A DNA stretch of 55,543 nucleotides from an uncultured Collinsella sp. (lineage in GTDB: Bacteria > Actinomycetota > Coriobacteriia > Coriobacteriales > Coriobacteriaceae). Under the pieces are notes generated by a model. The model was not told where the DNA came from. It did not search any database and saw only the letters and a list, made by a program, of their open reading frames with translations. The stretch is taken from positions 1 through 55,543 of the forward strand of contig CAAENA010000068.1 of NCBI GenBank assembly GCA_900757205.1, written 5' to 3'. Positions 7,703-16,419 of this stretch are shown piece after piece (position 1 is the first letter of the stretch; every line of letters starts with the position of its first letter). Both the position numbers and the translations under genes were made by a program.

Positions 7703-9352
7703 TTAGCGCTCGTAAATCATGTTGCCCGCCAGGTAGGTGGCCTGAACTTTGGTGACCTGGAGCTCTTGGGGGTCAACGGTGAGCGGGTTTTGGTCCAGGA
7801 CTACCAGGTCGGCGTATTTGCCGGGCTCTAGGCTGCCGAGGTTTTGCTCGTCGCCCGCTGCGTACGCGCTGCCAAGCGTGTAGCTGCGCAGGGCCGTTGC
7901 CGCGTCGATACGCTCGCTCGGCAGCCAGCCGCCCTCGGGCCAGTGGCTGCGGGGATCTTGGCGTGTGATAGCCGTGTAGAGCACGTTCATGCTGGTAACG
8001 GCCGTGATGGGGCTGTCGGTACCGAAAGCTTGACGGATACCGCGCTGCTGATAAGTTGCGAACGGCCACATGATGCGGCTGCGTTCCAGGCCCAGGTCGC
8101 GCTCCGGGCCACCCGGATCGAGCGTGATGTGGCAAGGCTGGCTCGAGGCAATGACGTTGAGCTTGCGCAGACGATCGATGTCCTGAGGCAGCAGATTCTC
8201 CAGGTGCTCAAGCGTATTGTGGCCGTGCTGGGGCAAGCCGTAGAGCTCTGCCGCCTCCTCAAAGATATCGAGTGCGGCATGGATGGCACCGTCGCCGATA
8301 ACGTGGATGCGCACGGTATGGTCACGCTCGGCTGCCGCCAAAACCAACTTGCGCATACGCTCGACAGGGACCGTCAGGCGGCCCTGGTCGCCCGGGAAGC
8401 GCGGGTTGGTATAGGGCTCAGTGAGGTATGCGGTATGCTCGCTCGACACGCCGTCGAAGAACTGTTTAAAGCCTGGCGCCGAGAGCAGCGCGTTGTTCGC
8501 GTAGCGGGTCTGGAGTTCTTCCAAGCGCGACTGGTCATCCAGCAGCGTGGGAAACAGATGGGCGCGGATGCCCAGCTTGCCGGAGGCCTGCAGCTTGTCG
8601 TAAACATCGTCGCGAATAAAGTCGCAGCCCGGCATGGGCATGAGCGACATATCGCAGATTGAGGTGATGCCTTGCTCGGCCATACGCTTCATCTGGTCGG
8701 CGTAAGCGCTCGCGATGCGGTCCTCGCCCAGCCACTCCAGGCAGCGCGGCAGCAGCTGCATAGCAGCCGCCTCGTGGGCGATACCCGTAAGCTCGCCATT
8801 TGCATCTTTGTCGTAACTGCCACCCGCCGGAGGCTCGCTGTCGCGCGTAACGCCGAGCGCCTCGAGTGCGCGGCTGTTGAGCCACAGCGTGTGCCCGTCG
8901 CCCGAGTACATAACGCAGGGACGATCGGGAAATGCCGCATCGAGGGAGGCCTTGGTAGGGTGCTCGGGCGGATCCCAGCGGTAATCGCGCCAACCCTGGG
9001 TCACGACCCAGGCGTCATCTGGCAAGCCTTTGGAAAACTCGAGCGCATGCTGCACCAATGCTGCCTCGGACGCGCCCATATCCATGAGCATGTACGGCGA
9101 GGAACCGACCGAGGTATGGAAGAAGTGCAGATGAGCGTCATGGAAACCGGGGCAGACAAACTGCTCGCCGTAGTCGATAACCGGCGTGGCGGCGGGAGCG
9201 GCGGCGATCACGTCATCGGGCTTGCCGACTGCGACGATACGGTCGCCTGCGATGGCAATCGCCAGCTCGCGGGCAGTATCGATGCCGTCTTGCGCGGTAA
9301 AGACGTTCTTGGAGCGGATAATCCGATCGATATGTTGCATGGGCATCCCCAT
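7703..9352 (-). CDS. Amidohydrolase family 3 protein (YtcJ/NfdA-like)
   Basis: A 549-aa metal-dependent amidohydrolase of the YtcJ class, related to N-substituted formamide deformylases. It has the N-terminal small beta-sandwich, then the metal-binding PGFHDAHLHFF segment, IHVIGDGAIHAALDIF with a conserved His, and FGTDSPITAVTSM near the C-terminus with the catalytic Asp; it ends with LVVLDQNPL, the return to the sandwich. Three ATGs (9352, 9346, 9340) lie within 12 nt; the exact start is uncertain because no clear Shine-Dalgarno favours one. The frame continues far upstream antisense to the next gene, but that part is a shadow. The substrate is unknown; an N-acyl or formamide bond is likely. 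Confidence 0.9.
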   Translation of the reverse strand: MGMPMQHIDRIIRSKNVFTAQDGIDTARELAIAIAGDRIVAVGKPDDVIAAAPAATPVIDYGEQFVCPGFHDAHLHFFHTSVGSSPYMLMDMGASEAALVQHALEFSKGLPDDAWVVTQGWRDYRWDPPEHPTKASLDAAFPDRPCVMYSGDGHTLWLNSRALEALGVTRDSEPPAGGSYDKDANGELTGIAHEAAAMQLLPRCLEWLGEDRIASAYADQMKRMAEQGITSICDMSLMPMPGCDFIRDDVYDKLQASGKLGIRAHLFPTLLDDQSRLEELQTRYANNALLSAPGFKQFFDGVSSEHTAYLTEPYTNPRFPGDQGRLTVPVERMRKLVLAAAERDHTVRIHVIGDGAIHAALDIFEEAAELYGLPQHGHNTLEHLENLLPQDIDRLRKLNVIASSQPCHITLDPGGPERDLGLERSRIMWPFATYQQRGIRQAFGTDSPITAVTSMNVLYTAITRQDPRSHWPEGGWLPSERIDAATALRSYTLGSAYAAGDEQNLGSLEPGKYADLVVLDQNPLTVDPQELQVTKVQATYLAGNMIYER

Positions 9353-9508
9353 CTCTGGCAGGAAATTCAACACCCCCGAGTGTACTCCCCCGCCCTTGCA
9401 ACAAAACCCCAAGCGGCAAACGGCAACTTTACCAGCCCTAGCGGCAGGTGGCATACTGGAGAGAGCCTGTACGATTTTGCGATCAACCCAGCAAGGAGCA
9501 AATCGACC

Positions 9509-10972
9509 ATGACGAAGACCAAGGCACAGCAGATTATGGCGGCGACCGAGGCTCGTGCGGCTGACGACGTCACCGCAGCCATCAAAGATATCGCTACCGA
9601 GTTTGAACCCTATATCATCAAGCAGCGCCGCCACTTCCATAAGCACCCGGAGCTGAGCCTTGCCGAGGAGCGCACGACTTCTGACATCGCCAACCAGCTC
9701 GACGCCATGAATATCCCCTACGAGCGTCCCCTTAAGACGGGCCTTGTGGCAACCCTTCGCGGCACCGCGCCCGACGCCTATCGCGAGGACGGCACGCCAC
9801 GCCGCCGCATCCTGCTGCGCGCCGACATCGACGCCCTGCCCGTCACCGAGCAGACCGGCGAAGAGTTCGCCAGCGTCAACGAGGGCTGCATGCACGCCTG
9901 CGGCCACGACTGCCATATCGCCATGATGCTCGGCACGCTGCAAATCCTGCGCCATATGACCGACGACATCCACGGCGAAATCCGCATCGTCTTCCAGCCC
10001 AGCGAGGAAAACGGCCAGGGCGCCAAGCTCATGATCGGCACGGGTGTGCTCGACGGCGTCGATGGCGCCTACGCCGCGCACATCTGGAGTGAGGTCGACG
10101 CCGGCACTGTGAGCTGCGAGCCCGGACCGCGCATGGCCAATACCGACTGGTTCCGCATCGACGTCCGCGGCACCTCGTGCCACGGCGCCATGCCCCAGCG
10201 CGGCCACGACGCCGTCATGGTGGCCGCCGAGATCGTCAATGCCCTGCAGACCATCGTTTCGCGCGAGATCAGTCCCTACGAGCCGGCCGTCATTACCGTC
10301 GGCGAGCTGCACGGCGGAACCGCGCGCAACGTTATCGCCGGCACGGCCTACCTCGCCGGCACGGTGCGCACCTACGGAGATTCGACCCACGAGGAAATGC
10401 CGGAGCTTATGCGTCGCATCGTGGAGCATACCGCGGCCGCCTTGGGCGCCGAGGCAGAGCTCACCGACTACACCATCGCCAATTACAAGGTCGAAAACGA
10501 TGCCGCCTCGAGCGAGCGCTGCCGCCAGGCAGTAATCAAATGCCTGGGCCCCACCGGCCAAGGCCATTATCGCGGCACACTCTCGGGTGAGGATTTTTCG
10601 GAGTACCTGCGCCGCGTACCGGGCGTGCTCGCCTTTGTTGGCACGCGCAACCCCCAGATTGGCGCCACGTACGCCCAACATTCTTGCTTCTACAAGATTG
10701 ACGAGTCGGTACTGGCCAAGGGCTCCATGGTGGCCGCCCAATATGCCATCGACTTTTTGGCCGAGCCCACACAAGAAGAGCTCGACGGCCCCACGATTGC
10801 CGCGGTCGCCGAGACCAATCCCGACCTGGCAGCCAAACTGCGCTCTGCCAAGGCCACGGCCGCCGAGGCCCGCGACGCCATGCACGATGCCCGCACCGCC
10901 CGACACGCCGCAATCAAGGGCATCCACGATGCACGTACCGCCGCTCGCCGCGAGGAGAAGCACGACGAGTAG
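9509..10972 (+). CDS. M20 family metallo-amidohydrolase (amidohydrolase/aminoacylase type)
   Basis: A 487-aa enzyme of the M20D group that hydrolyses N-acyl amino acids or similar amides. The zinc-ligand motif MHACGHDCHIAMMLGT (about 130) and PSEENGQGAKLMIG (about 168, with the catalytic Glu pair) are intact, and the dimerisation domain includes RGTSCHGAMPQRGHDAV. The ATG at 9509 follows AAGGAG 10 nt upstream. After the normal end of the family there is a charged, Ala-rich extension of about 70 residues (ending RREEKHDE) predicted to be helical, which is unusual. It is divergent from the amidohydrolase at 7703-9352, with about 156 bp between starts. Confidence 0.92.
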   Translation: MTKTKAQQIMAATEARAADDVTAAIKDIATEFEPYIIKQRRHFHKHPELSLAEERTTSDIANQLDAMNIPYERPLKTGLVATLRGTAPDAYREDGTPRRRILLRADIDALPVTEQTGEEFASVNEGCMHACGHDCHIAMMLGTLQILRHMTDDIHGEIRIVFQPSEENGQGAKLMIGTGVLDGVDGAYAAHIWSEVDAGTVSCEPGPRMANTDWFRIDVRGTSCHGAMPQRGHDAVMVAAEIVNALQTIVSREISPYEPAVITVGELHGGTARNVIAGTAYLAGTVRTYGDSTHEEMPELMRRIVEHTAAALGAEAELTDYTIANYKVENDAASSERCRQAVIKCLGPTGQGHYRGTLSGEDFSEYLRRVPGVLAFVGTRNPQIGATYAQHSCFYKIDESVLAKGSMVAAQYAIDFLAEPTQEELDGPTIAAVAETNPDLAAKLRSAKATAAEARDAMHDARTARHAAIKGIHDARTAARREEKHDE

Positions 10973-11017
10973 TCGATCCACGACCATCTCGCAGTCATAG
11001 CCGCATCGCGATATCAA

Positions 11018-11053
11018 AGCGGGGGCGGACGCTTCGGCACGTCCGTCCCCGCT
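11018..11053 (+). terminator. Intrinsic terminator after the M20 gene
   Basis: A 14-nt stem AGCGGGGGCGGACG pairs (one mismatch) with CGTCCGTCCCCGCT around a CTTCGGCA loop, 46 nt past the stop at 10,972, and is followed by TATTTGT. Confidence 0.75.
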
Positions 11054-11112
11054 TATTTGTCAAGCGCTATTTCTACCGTTTCTACCCCGTCCCCAAATGG
11101 CAGGTGGCAGGG

Positions 11113-12423
11113 TTACTCGTCCTGCGGGTCCTCGTCGGAGCTTGGCGCAGGCTCGGGCTCAGGCACGGGCTCAGGCGCAGGCTCGGGCTCCGGTTCCGGC
11201 ATGGGCGCGGGCTCGGGCTCAGGCACGGGCTCAGGTTCAGGCTCAGGCACGGGCTCGGGCGCGGGCTCGGGCTCGGGCGCAGGCGCCGCAGCGGAATCGG
11301 ATACGGGCGCTGCGTCGGTGCTAAAACCAGCCGGAGCAGACTTCTTCTCAAACGGCAGCACAAAGGTCAGGACGTCATCCTTATCCTCATCAGCCCATTC
11401 AGCTGCATAACGCGCTACCCAATAGCCAACGGCACGATGCTTGAGCATCTTGCCAAAGACCGTAAGGAATACCGTGACAAACGCCGTCAGCACCAAGAAC
11501 AATACGAGCGTGATGCCACCGCCGGTAACAAGCGCCTCAATAGCCGAAGGACGGTAGTAGTAGTTATACATACCGACAGAGGCAATGGCGCCGAAGACGA
11601 GCGTCAGGATCCATGTGACAACGTTGGCGACCAGACCCGTCAAAAACTCGGGAAGGAACGAAGCGCAGAACAGCTTGGTCTTGTTGTGCTTAAACGCCGC
11701 CCAGACCTTGTCGAGCGAAAACGCGCTCTCGACACGACCGGTCACCGCAAAGTGCATCACGGCAATGTCGGCGAACATCTTAAAGAAGACCCCCAAGACC
11801 GCCGTGGCAATCATAGCCAGGACAAGCAGGCCAAGCGAGCCAAACAGCGCAGCCTCGAGCGCATAAGAGCCGTAATAAGAATACGAGCCCGCGGCGCCAA
11901 TTACCACGCTCTCCACCAGCGAAAGCACTACACCGATAACGGGAATGGCAGCGATAACCTCGAGCACGACCGAAATAACGCCCGAAAAGACTCCGAGACC
12001 AAACGACGTGGAACGCATGAGTGGACGATCCATACCGCCATCAACCTTGAGCGACAGATCGCGACCCCACTCAATACCAAAGCCGGAACCACACACGCTC
12101 GCAATGCAAGCTGCCAAAAAGCCGATGGCAGCTGCAATGCCGCCAATAACGGGAATAAACAGCACGAGTACCGACACAACACAAATCAGCGCCGGTAAAA
12201 AGGCAATCTGGCACACGCGCTGCAGCACGCCCGGAGTCTTGGTCATATCCTCAAACGCCTGAGCCACACAGCCCTTGGACGCATTCGCCACGGGCGGTTG
12301 CGGAACAAACTGCTGGGGCTGACCCTGAGGGGCAGAGGCTGCGGCACCGGCATTGGGGGCACCACACGCACCACAGAACTTATCGTTGTCGCCCATGGGG
12401 GCGCCACACTGCGAACAGAACAT
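11113..12423 (-). CDS. Zinc-ribbon, DUF4013-type membrane protein with Pro-Glu repeat tail
   Basis: A 436-aa protein with three parts. Residues 1-25 form a zinc ribbon (FCSQCGAP...KFCGACGAP, two CxxC knuckles). The middle has about six to eight hydrophobic segments in the DUF4013 style. The last 55-60 residues are an almost pure PEPE/PAPEPV repeat before an acidic SSDEDPQDE end. The ATG at 12,423 is preferred over 12,432 because AAGGGA lies 9 nt upstream. Such Pro-Glu tails often span a cell wall or act as stiff spacers, but the membrane side of this tail is not known. Function is unknown; zinc-ribbon DUF4013 proteins are common, uncharacterised membrane proteins of Actinobacteria and Firmicutes. 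Confidence 0.8.
   Translation of the reverse strand: MFCSQCGAPMGDNDKFCGACGAPNAGAAASAPQGQPQQFVPQPPVANASKGCVAQAFEDMTKTPGVLQRVCQIAFLPALICVVSVLVLFIPVIGGIAAAIGFLAACIASVCGSGFGIEWGRDLSLKVDGGMDRPLMRSTSFGLGVFSGVISVVLEVIAAIPVIGVVLSLVESVVIGAAGSYSYYGSYALEAALFGSLGLLVLAMIATAVLGVFFKMFADIAVMHFAVTGRVESAFSLDKVWAAFKHNKTKLFCASFLPEFLTGLVANVVTWILTLVFGAIASVGMYNYYYRPSAIEALVTGGGITLVLFLVLTAFVTVFLTVFGKMLKHRAVGYWVARYAAEWADEDKDDVLTFVLPFEKKSAPAGFSTDAAPVSDSAAAPAPEPEPAPEPVPEPEPEPVPEPEPAPMPEPEPEPAPEPVPEPEPAPSSDEDPQDE
11149..11286. repeat. Low-complexity hexamer repeat encoding the Pro-Glu tail
   Basis: About 138 bp are built from GGCTCG/GGCTCA/GGCACG hexamers (plus strand), encoding PE and PA/PV units of the protein at 11,113-12,423. 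This kind of tract expands and contracts easily by slippage, always in frame because the unit is 6 bp. Confidence 0.85.
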
Positions 12424-12573
12424 CGAAATCATCCCTTCGTATCTAGAGCGAATCACCTGGATCGCAAACGATGTCTTTAGCATCATTATCGCCCAATGTG
12501 GGGACAAATACCCCAAGATGGCCGATTTGCAACGTAGCCGGCCTTATTCAATGATTCGAAGGGTGCGTCCGCG

Positions 12574-13596
12574 CTAGTTCGTGCCGCGGAAGCCCTTGCC
12601 GACGATTTCGGAGCTATCGACGATGGTGATGAAGGCGCCAGGGTCAATCTCGCGGGTATAGCGGCGCAGTTGCACTGCCTCGCGACGGCTCAGCACGCTC
12701 ATGATCACCGTGACGCACTTGCCCGAGAAGGCGCCGTAGCCACGGCTGATCGTTGCCGTGCGGTTGAGATGCTTGACGATAAACTCCTCGACTTTGCGCG
12801 GTTCGGCGCAAATAATCGTGCAGACCTTGCGCAGGTGAATGCTCTCGATGGCCTTGTCGACCACAAGCGTCTTGGCAAACAGGCCAAGCACGCAGTACAG
12901 GCCGACGCGCGGGCCATACAGGAAAGCCGCGATGGTCACGATGCCGATATCGACCAGCAACAGGGCGCGGCCGATCTCGAGCGTGGTGCGGCGTTTGAGG
13001 ATCATGGCAAGAATGTCCGTGCCACCCGTCGAGGCGCCAATGTCAAAGACAATAGCACTGCCGAGCGCCGGCAAGATAACGGCAAAACACAGGTCGAGCC
13101 ACATATCGCCCGTCATCGAAACATCCGTCGGGATGAAGAGCTCAAACAGCGAGACGTAGGCCGAAAGCGCAAACGAAGCGAAGACGCTCCACAGGATTGC
13201 CTTACGCTCCAAAAAGATAAAACCCAGGATGACCAGGATCGCGTTGATAATCCACATAAAGACGCCGACGGGCAGAGTCGGGAACAGCGTAGAAAGAATG
13301 ACCGACACACCCGAGGTACCGCCGAAGGCAAAGTGATTGGGCGTTTTGAAAGCCACGATGGCAAAGGCCGTGAGAATCAGGCCCAGGTTGAGCTCGGCAA
13401 AAAAGCGCGGAAAGCCTGGTTCCTGGCTGCGCTTGCGGCCGACACGCTCGCCTTGCTCAATAACATCGCGATCGACAACGCGCTCCATCGGCACCACCGG
13501 AGGACGATGCACCTCCTCGGCGGCACGCGACGCCGCCTCTGCCGCAGCGGCCTCAATCGCCCATGCCTTGCTTTCGGTCTCGTGTTCGTCGGCCAT
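12574..13596 (-). CDS. YitT family membrane protein (DUF2179 C-terminal domain)
   Basis: A 340-aa protein. Residues 1-75 are a charged, soluble leader; about 80-255 hold five hydrophobic helices with the family's FGGTSGVSVILS and GASTGGTDILAMIL segments; the C-terminal part (about 260-335) is the soluble DUF2179 domain with TATISRGYGAFSGK and ending in FRGTN. These proteins are widespread in Gram-positive bacteria, and their function is not established. GAGGGG lies upstream of the ATG. The N-terminal leader is longer than usual for the family. It stands alone between terminators. Confidence 0.9.
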   Translation of the reverse strand: MADEHETESKAWAIEAAAAEAASRAAEEVHRPPVVPMERVVDRDVIEQGERVGRKRSQEPGFPRFFAELNLGLILTAFAIVAFKTPNHFAFGGTSGVSVILSTLFPTLPVGVFMWIINAILVILGFIFLERKAILWSVFASFALSAYVSLFELFIPTDVSMTGDMWLDLCFAVILPALGSAIVFDIGASTGGTDILAMILKRRTTLEIGRALLLVDIGIVTIAAFLYGPRVGLYCVLGLFAKTLVVDKAIESIHLRKVCTIICAEPRKVEEFIVKHLNRTATISRGYGAFSGKCVTVIMSVLSRREAVQLRRYTREIDPGAFITIVDSSEIVGKGFRGTN

Positions 13597-13706
13597 TACG
13601 GCAACCCCTCGTTAACAATTTGGAAACAATGCGCCCATTAGGGTAACGCGGAACGTGGGGATTGCAACCCTTAGTTAGACGAGCGGTATGACTACATCGG
13701 GAGCGT

Positions 13707-13750
13707 ACAAAAACGGCCGGCCACGCTTTTGCTTGCGCGGTCGGCCGTTT
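13707..13750 (-). terminator. Intrinsic terminator of the Asp23 operon
   Basis: Read on the minus strand, AAACGGCCG...CGGCCGTTT (arms near 13,711-13,722 and 13,739-13,750) is followed by TTTTTG. It lies 50 nt past the Asp23 stop codon, after the REP-like hairpin. Confidence 0.8.
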
Positions 13751-13756
13751 AACGTT

Positions 13757-13801
13757 TTCGCAGATAAAACCTGCCAAAATAAACATCCCTTTTTGGTAGG
13801 T
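13757..13801 (-). repeat. REP-like GGGA-core hairpin, copy A
   Basis: In the minus direction the unit reads ACCTACCAAAAAGGGATG, TTTATTTTGGCAGGT, then the tail TTTATCTGCGAAAACG. The arms are ACCTGCCAAAA and TTTTGGTAGGT on the plus strand (13,769-13,779 and 13,791-13,801), with one G-U pair. It touches the first base of the Asp23 stop codon (13,801-13,803). The tail is also shared with copies at 18,625 and 52,236. Confidence 0.85.
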
Positions 13802-14322
13802 TACTCGTGCTGGCTGGTACGGTGCTCGTACTCCTCGGGGGTGATGACATCCTCGATGCGCAGGTTGACGCCTGCCACCTCAAGGCCGGTCATCGCGGCA
13901 AGACGCTCGGTGACGCGCGCCTTAACGTCGTCAAAGATCGCAGGCGCATAGGCGCCGTACTCGATGATGACCGAGATGTTGACGACCACGCGGTTGTCGT
14001 CGGTGACCTCGACCGTCACGCCCTTGGTCAGGTTCTCGGCACCAAACTGCTCCTGCACAAAGTGCATGAGGTTGCCCTTCATGCCCAGAACGTGCGGCAC
14101 CTCGCGGGTGGCCATGGCGACGATCTTCTCAATCACGCCGTTGGAATAGGTCAGCGAGTCCTCGGACTCGTCCGCCTCCTCGTCATCCTCGTCCGCCTCG
14201 TCTTCGGACTCTGCCTCGACGAGCGCCTCGTCCTCGAGCGTTACGTCCTCCGCCTCGGCGGCGACGGCCTCGTTCGTCTCGAGCTCGGTATCGGCCACAT
14301 CGACCTTCGTGTTAAAAGCCAT
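13801..14322 (-). CDS. Asp23/Gls24 family envelope stress protein
   Basis: A 173-aa protein. The first 65 residues are extremely acidic (runs such as EAESEDEADEDDEEADESED), followed by the Asp23 domain: YSNGVIEKIVAMATREVPHV, VEVTDDNRVVVNISVIIEYG and EVAGVNLRIEDVITPEEYE. Asp23 proteins sit at the membrane through the partner AmaP and respond to envelope stress. Here the two partner genes lie just upstream on the same strand, which supports the assignment. The acidic leader is longer than in the Staphylococcus protein. Confidence 0.92.
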   Translation of the reverse strand: MAFNTKVDVADTELETNEAVAAEAEDVTLEDEALVEAESEDEADEDDEEADESEDSLTYSNGVIEKIVAMATREVPHVLGMKGNLMHFVQEQFGAENLTKGVTVEVTDDNRVVVNISVIIEYGAYAPAIFDDVKARVTERLAAMTGLEVAGVNLRIEDVITPEEYEHRTSQHE

Positions 14323-14366
14323 GGTTCCTCCTTATGCCTGCCACGGATGCGACAGTCGAATACATA

Positions 14367-14744
14367 TTAGCGGCCGCTAAACAGACGGCCGAAGAAGTTA
14401 ACGATACCGTTCTCGCCGTCGCGAATCTGGCCGATCACGGCGCCGATCAGCACAAAGAATGCGATGACAAGCGTGTCCCACAGGCCCAACGTAAGTACCA
14501 GCACGGCGAGGATAAAGCCTGCCACGGCGCCGAGCGTAGTGTTGGGGTGGCGCACGGCGTAGCTCCAGATAGCGGCGCCCGTACCTTTGATGAGACCCAT
14601 GGCCTCGTCAAAGTCGTTGGCGGCGCTGTCGTGCTGCTCGCCGGCCTCGGGCTTGGTGTCGGCGGACTCGCCTGCCGGCATAGCGTTCTGATCGATCGTC
14701 AGGCGCGGCGTGCGGGCGGTCTTGTCTTGGTTGGTATCACTCAC
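14367..14744 (-). CDS. Small DUF2273 membrane protein of the Asp23 cassette
   Basis: A 125-aa protein starting at a GTG (14,744) that overlaps the upstream gene's stop in GTGAGTGA. A polar N-terminal half of about 70 residues is followed by two hydrophobic helices (TTLGAVAGFILAVLVLTLGL and LVIAFFVLIGAVIGQI) and the ending VNFFGRLFSGR, all typical of DUF2273. The frame is open to an earlier ATG, but that would overlap the previous gene by more than 130 nt. DUF2273 proteins regularly accompany AmaP and Asp23 and probably form part of the membrane complex. Confidence 0.85.
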   Translation of the reverse strand: MSDTNQDKTARTPRLTIDQNAMPAGESADTKPEAGEQHDSAANDFDEAMGLIKGTGAAIWSYAVRHPNTTLGAVAGFILAVLVLTLGLWDTLVIAFFVLIGAVIGQIRDGENGIVNFFGRLFSGR

Positions 14745-15282
14745 CGGAAACCTCCACGGTCTGGACGGTAGTCTTGGACGGCAAAAAGCGAACGCGCGCA
14801 GTCGTGCCCGGCGTACCGAGCATGGTGTCGCAGGCCCGCTCGATACGCTGCTGCATCGCAGTGGCAAGGGAAGCCACATCGTGATCGACGAGTGCGATGG
14901 CGTCGACCTTAAAACGGACGTGCGACTCGTCGGAGCCCTGGACGCGCGCCTCGATATGCTCGACCATCACGCGTTCATCGCACTCCGCCGCGGCACGGGC
15001 GCACGAGGAAAGCGCTGCGAGCGTGACCTCGATATTGCGCTCCCCTGCCGGATGCACGCAGGACGGCTCGCGACGCGCGAACATCAAGCGGAAAAAACCG
15101 ATGAGCACGCCAAGCGCCACGATGGCGGCGCACACCGTAACGACGACGCGAGGCATGGTGTCACGCAATAGCAGCATAAAGCGATACGTATACGGTCCCC
15201 AGAACTGGCAGACAAGCGTACCCAGCGCCACGATGGCGGCGGCAAGATACACGATCGCTAGGGCTCGTTTGAGTACGCGCAC
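14737..15282 (-). CDS. amaP: AmaP-like alkaline shock membrane anchor protein
   Basis: A 181-aa protein with two N-terminal hydrophobic helices (ALAIVYLAAAIVALGTLVC and VVVTVCAAIVALGVLIGFF) and a soluble C-terminal domain like AmaP, which anchors Asp23 at the membrane. The start is placed at GTG 15,282, which has AAGGGAG 6 nt upstream; the longer open frame up to 15,411 would run through the upstream terminator. It is the first gene of the cassette amaP-DUF2273-asp23, all overlapping or close together. Confidence 0.8.
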   Translation of the reverse strand: MRVLKRALAIVYLAAAIVALGTLVCQFWGPYTYRFMLLLRDTMPRVVVTVCAAIVALGVLIGFFRLMFARREPSCVHPAGERNIEVTLAALSSCARAAAECDERVMVEHIEARVQGSDESHVRFKVDAIALVDHDVASLATAMQQRIERACDTMLGTPGTTARVRFLPSKTTVQTVEVSGE

Positions 15283-15336
15283 GCGCGCTCCCTTCAGGTT
15301 TCGGTCCACAGAATGCAAAACGATTCGCATCATTAT

Positions 15337-15378
15337 AAAAGAGCCGGGTCCGGTGCCATACGCACGCGGATCCGGCTC
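15337..15378 (-). terminator. Intrinsic terminator of yebC
   Basis: Minus-strand stem GAGCCGGATCCG with CGGACCCGGCTC (one mismatch) and a 14-nt loop, followed by TTTTATAAT, 70 nt past the yebC stop. Confidence 0.85.
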
Positions 15379-15447
15379 ATCTATTCCACGAGGCTTGCAT
15401 GCTCGCTTCATTATGCCCAGATATGCACGGCTTAACCCGTGCAGGCG

Positions 15448-16254
15448 CTACTCCTCCTCGAGGGCAGCGATGACCTCGTCGGTCATGTCCATGGTGCTGT
15501 AGACGTCCTGGACGTCGTCGAGCTCCTCGAGACGGTCGATGAGGCGCTGAACCTTCTTGGCGTCGGTACCGGAGACCTCGGTCGGGGTGGTCGGAACCAT
15601 GGTGGTCTCGGAACCCTTGACCTGGACGCCCTGCTCCTCGAGTGCCTTGGAGACAGCCATGACGTCGTTAGCAGCGGTCCAGACGATCCACTCCTCGCCG
15701 GCGTCCTCGTAGTCCTCGCCACCGGCCTCGGCGATGGCCATCATGAACTCATCCTCGTCACCGGCAGCACCGTTGGCGATCATGGTCTCCTTCTTGGCGT
15801 TCTCGTCCAGGATCTCCTTGGCGACGACGATCTGTCCCTTGCGCTCAAACTGGAAGGCGACGGAGCCGGAGGTGCCCAGGTTGCCACCAGCGTGGGAGAA
15901 GGCGGAACGGACATCGGCGGCAGTACGGTTGCGGTTGTCGGTCAGGCAGTCAACATAGACGGCGACACCGGCGGGACCATAGCCCTCGTACACGATGTTC
16001 TCGTAGACGGCGGCATCGGCACCCGAACCAAAGGCCTTGTCGATAGCGGACTTGATCTTGTCCTTGGGCATGGACTGAGCCTTGGCCTTAGCAACGGCAG
16101 CGGCGAGGCTGGCGTTGTTCTCGGGCAGCGGGTCACCGCCGAGACGGGCAGCAACGGTGATGTTGCGGCTCAGCTTGGAGAAGAGGGCGGAACGCTTGGC
16201 GTCCTGCGCGCCCTTACGATGCTTGGTTGTGGCCCACTTAGAGTGTCCGGACAT
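15448..16254 (-). CDS. yebC: YebC/PmpR family regulator (TACO1-like)
   Basis: A 268-aa protein with the family's start MSGHSKWATTKHRKGAQDAK, the segment NITVAARLGGDPLPENNASL and the YEGYGPAGVAVYVDCLTDNR motif. Family members are described as DNA-binding regulators and, more recently, as ribosome-associated factors that relieve stalling at proline-rich stretches; which applies here cannot be told. The C-terminal part is somewhat longer than the usual 240-250 aa and very acidic. It is transcribed alone, with its own terminator. Confidence 0.96.
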   Translation of the reverse strand: MSGHSKWATTKHRKGAQDAKRSALFSKLSRNITVAARLGGDPLPENNASLAAAVAKAKAQSMPKDKIKSAIDKAFGSGADAAVYENIVYEGYGPAGVAVYVDCLTDNRNRTAADVRSAFSHAGGNLGTSGSVAFQFERKGQIVVAKEILDENAKKETMIANGAAGDEDEFMMAIAEAGGEDYEDAGEEWIVWTAANDVMAVSKALEEQGVQVKGSETTMVPTTPTEVSGTDAKKVQRLIDRLEELDDVQDVYSTMDMTDEVIAALEEE

Positions 16255-16384
16255 ACGTGTCTCCTATCGGTTTTGACCTAAAGCCCAGCGCAGATGCTCG
16301 GGCAATATAAACAAACGTCGTTATGATATACCTACTGGCCTGCGAGATAAACCCCAAAATGAAGGCGTCGTGATGATGCCACCC

Positions 16385-16419
16385 TTTGGTGCAAAGTAAC
16401 CTGTCCCCTTTGCACCAAA
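16385..16419 (-). repeat. REP-like GGGGACAGG-core hairpin, copy D
   Basis: Perfect 12-bp arms TTTGGTGCAAAG (16,385-16,396) and CTTTGCACCAAA (16,408-16,419) flank TAACCTGTCCC. It abuts the stop codon (16,420-16,422) of the DUF6020 gene exactly. Its stem differs from the CCTGCC family, but the CCTGTCCC core is the same. Confidence 0.85.

Noticed and set aside
8672..9508. N-terminal part of the 766-aa plus-strand frame leading into the M20 gene
   Set aside because: It lies opposite the amidohydrolase and lacks family features; the true start has a Shine-Dalgarno at 9493-9498.
9353..11017. Upstream part of the 1104-aa minus-strand frame continuous with the amidohydrolase
   Set aside because: It is antisense to the M20 gene and its composition is that of a shadow; the amidohydrolase domain begins at about 9352.
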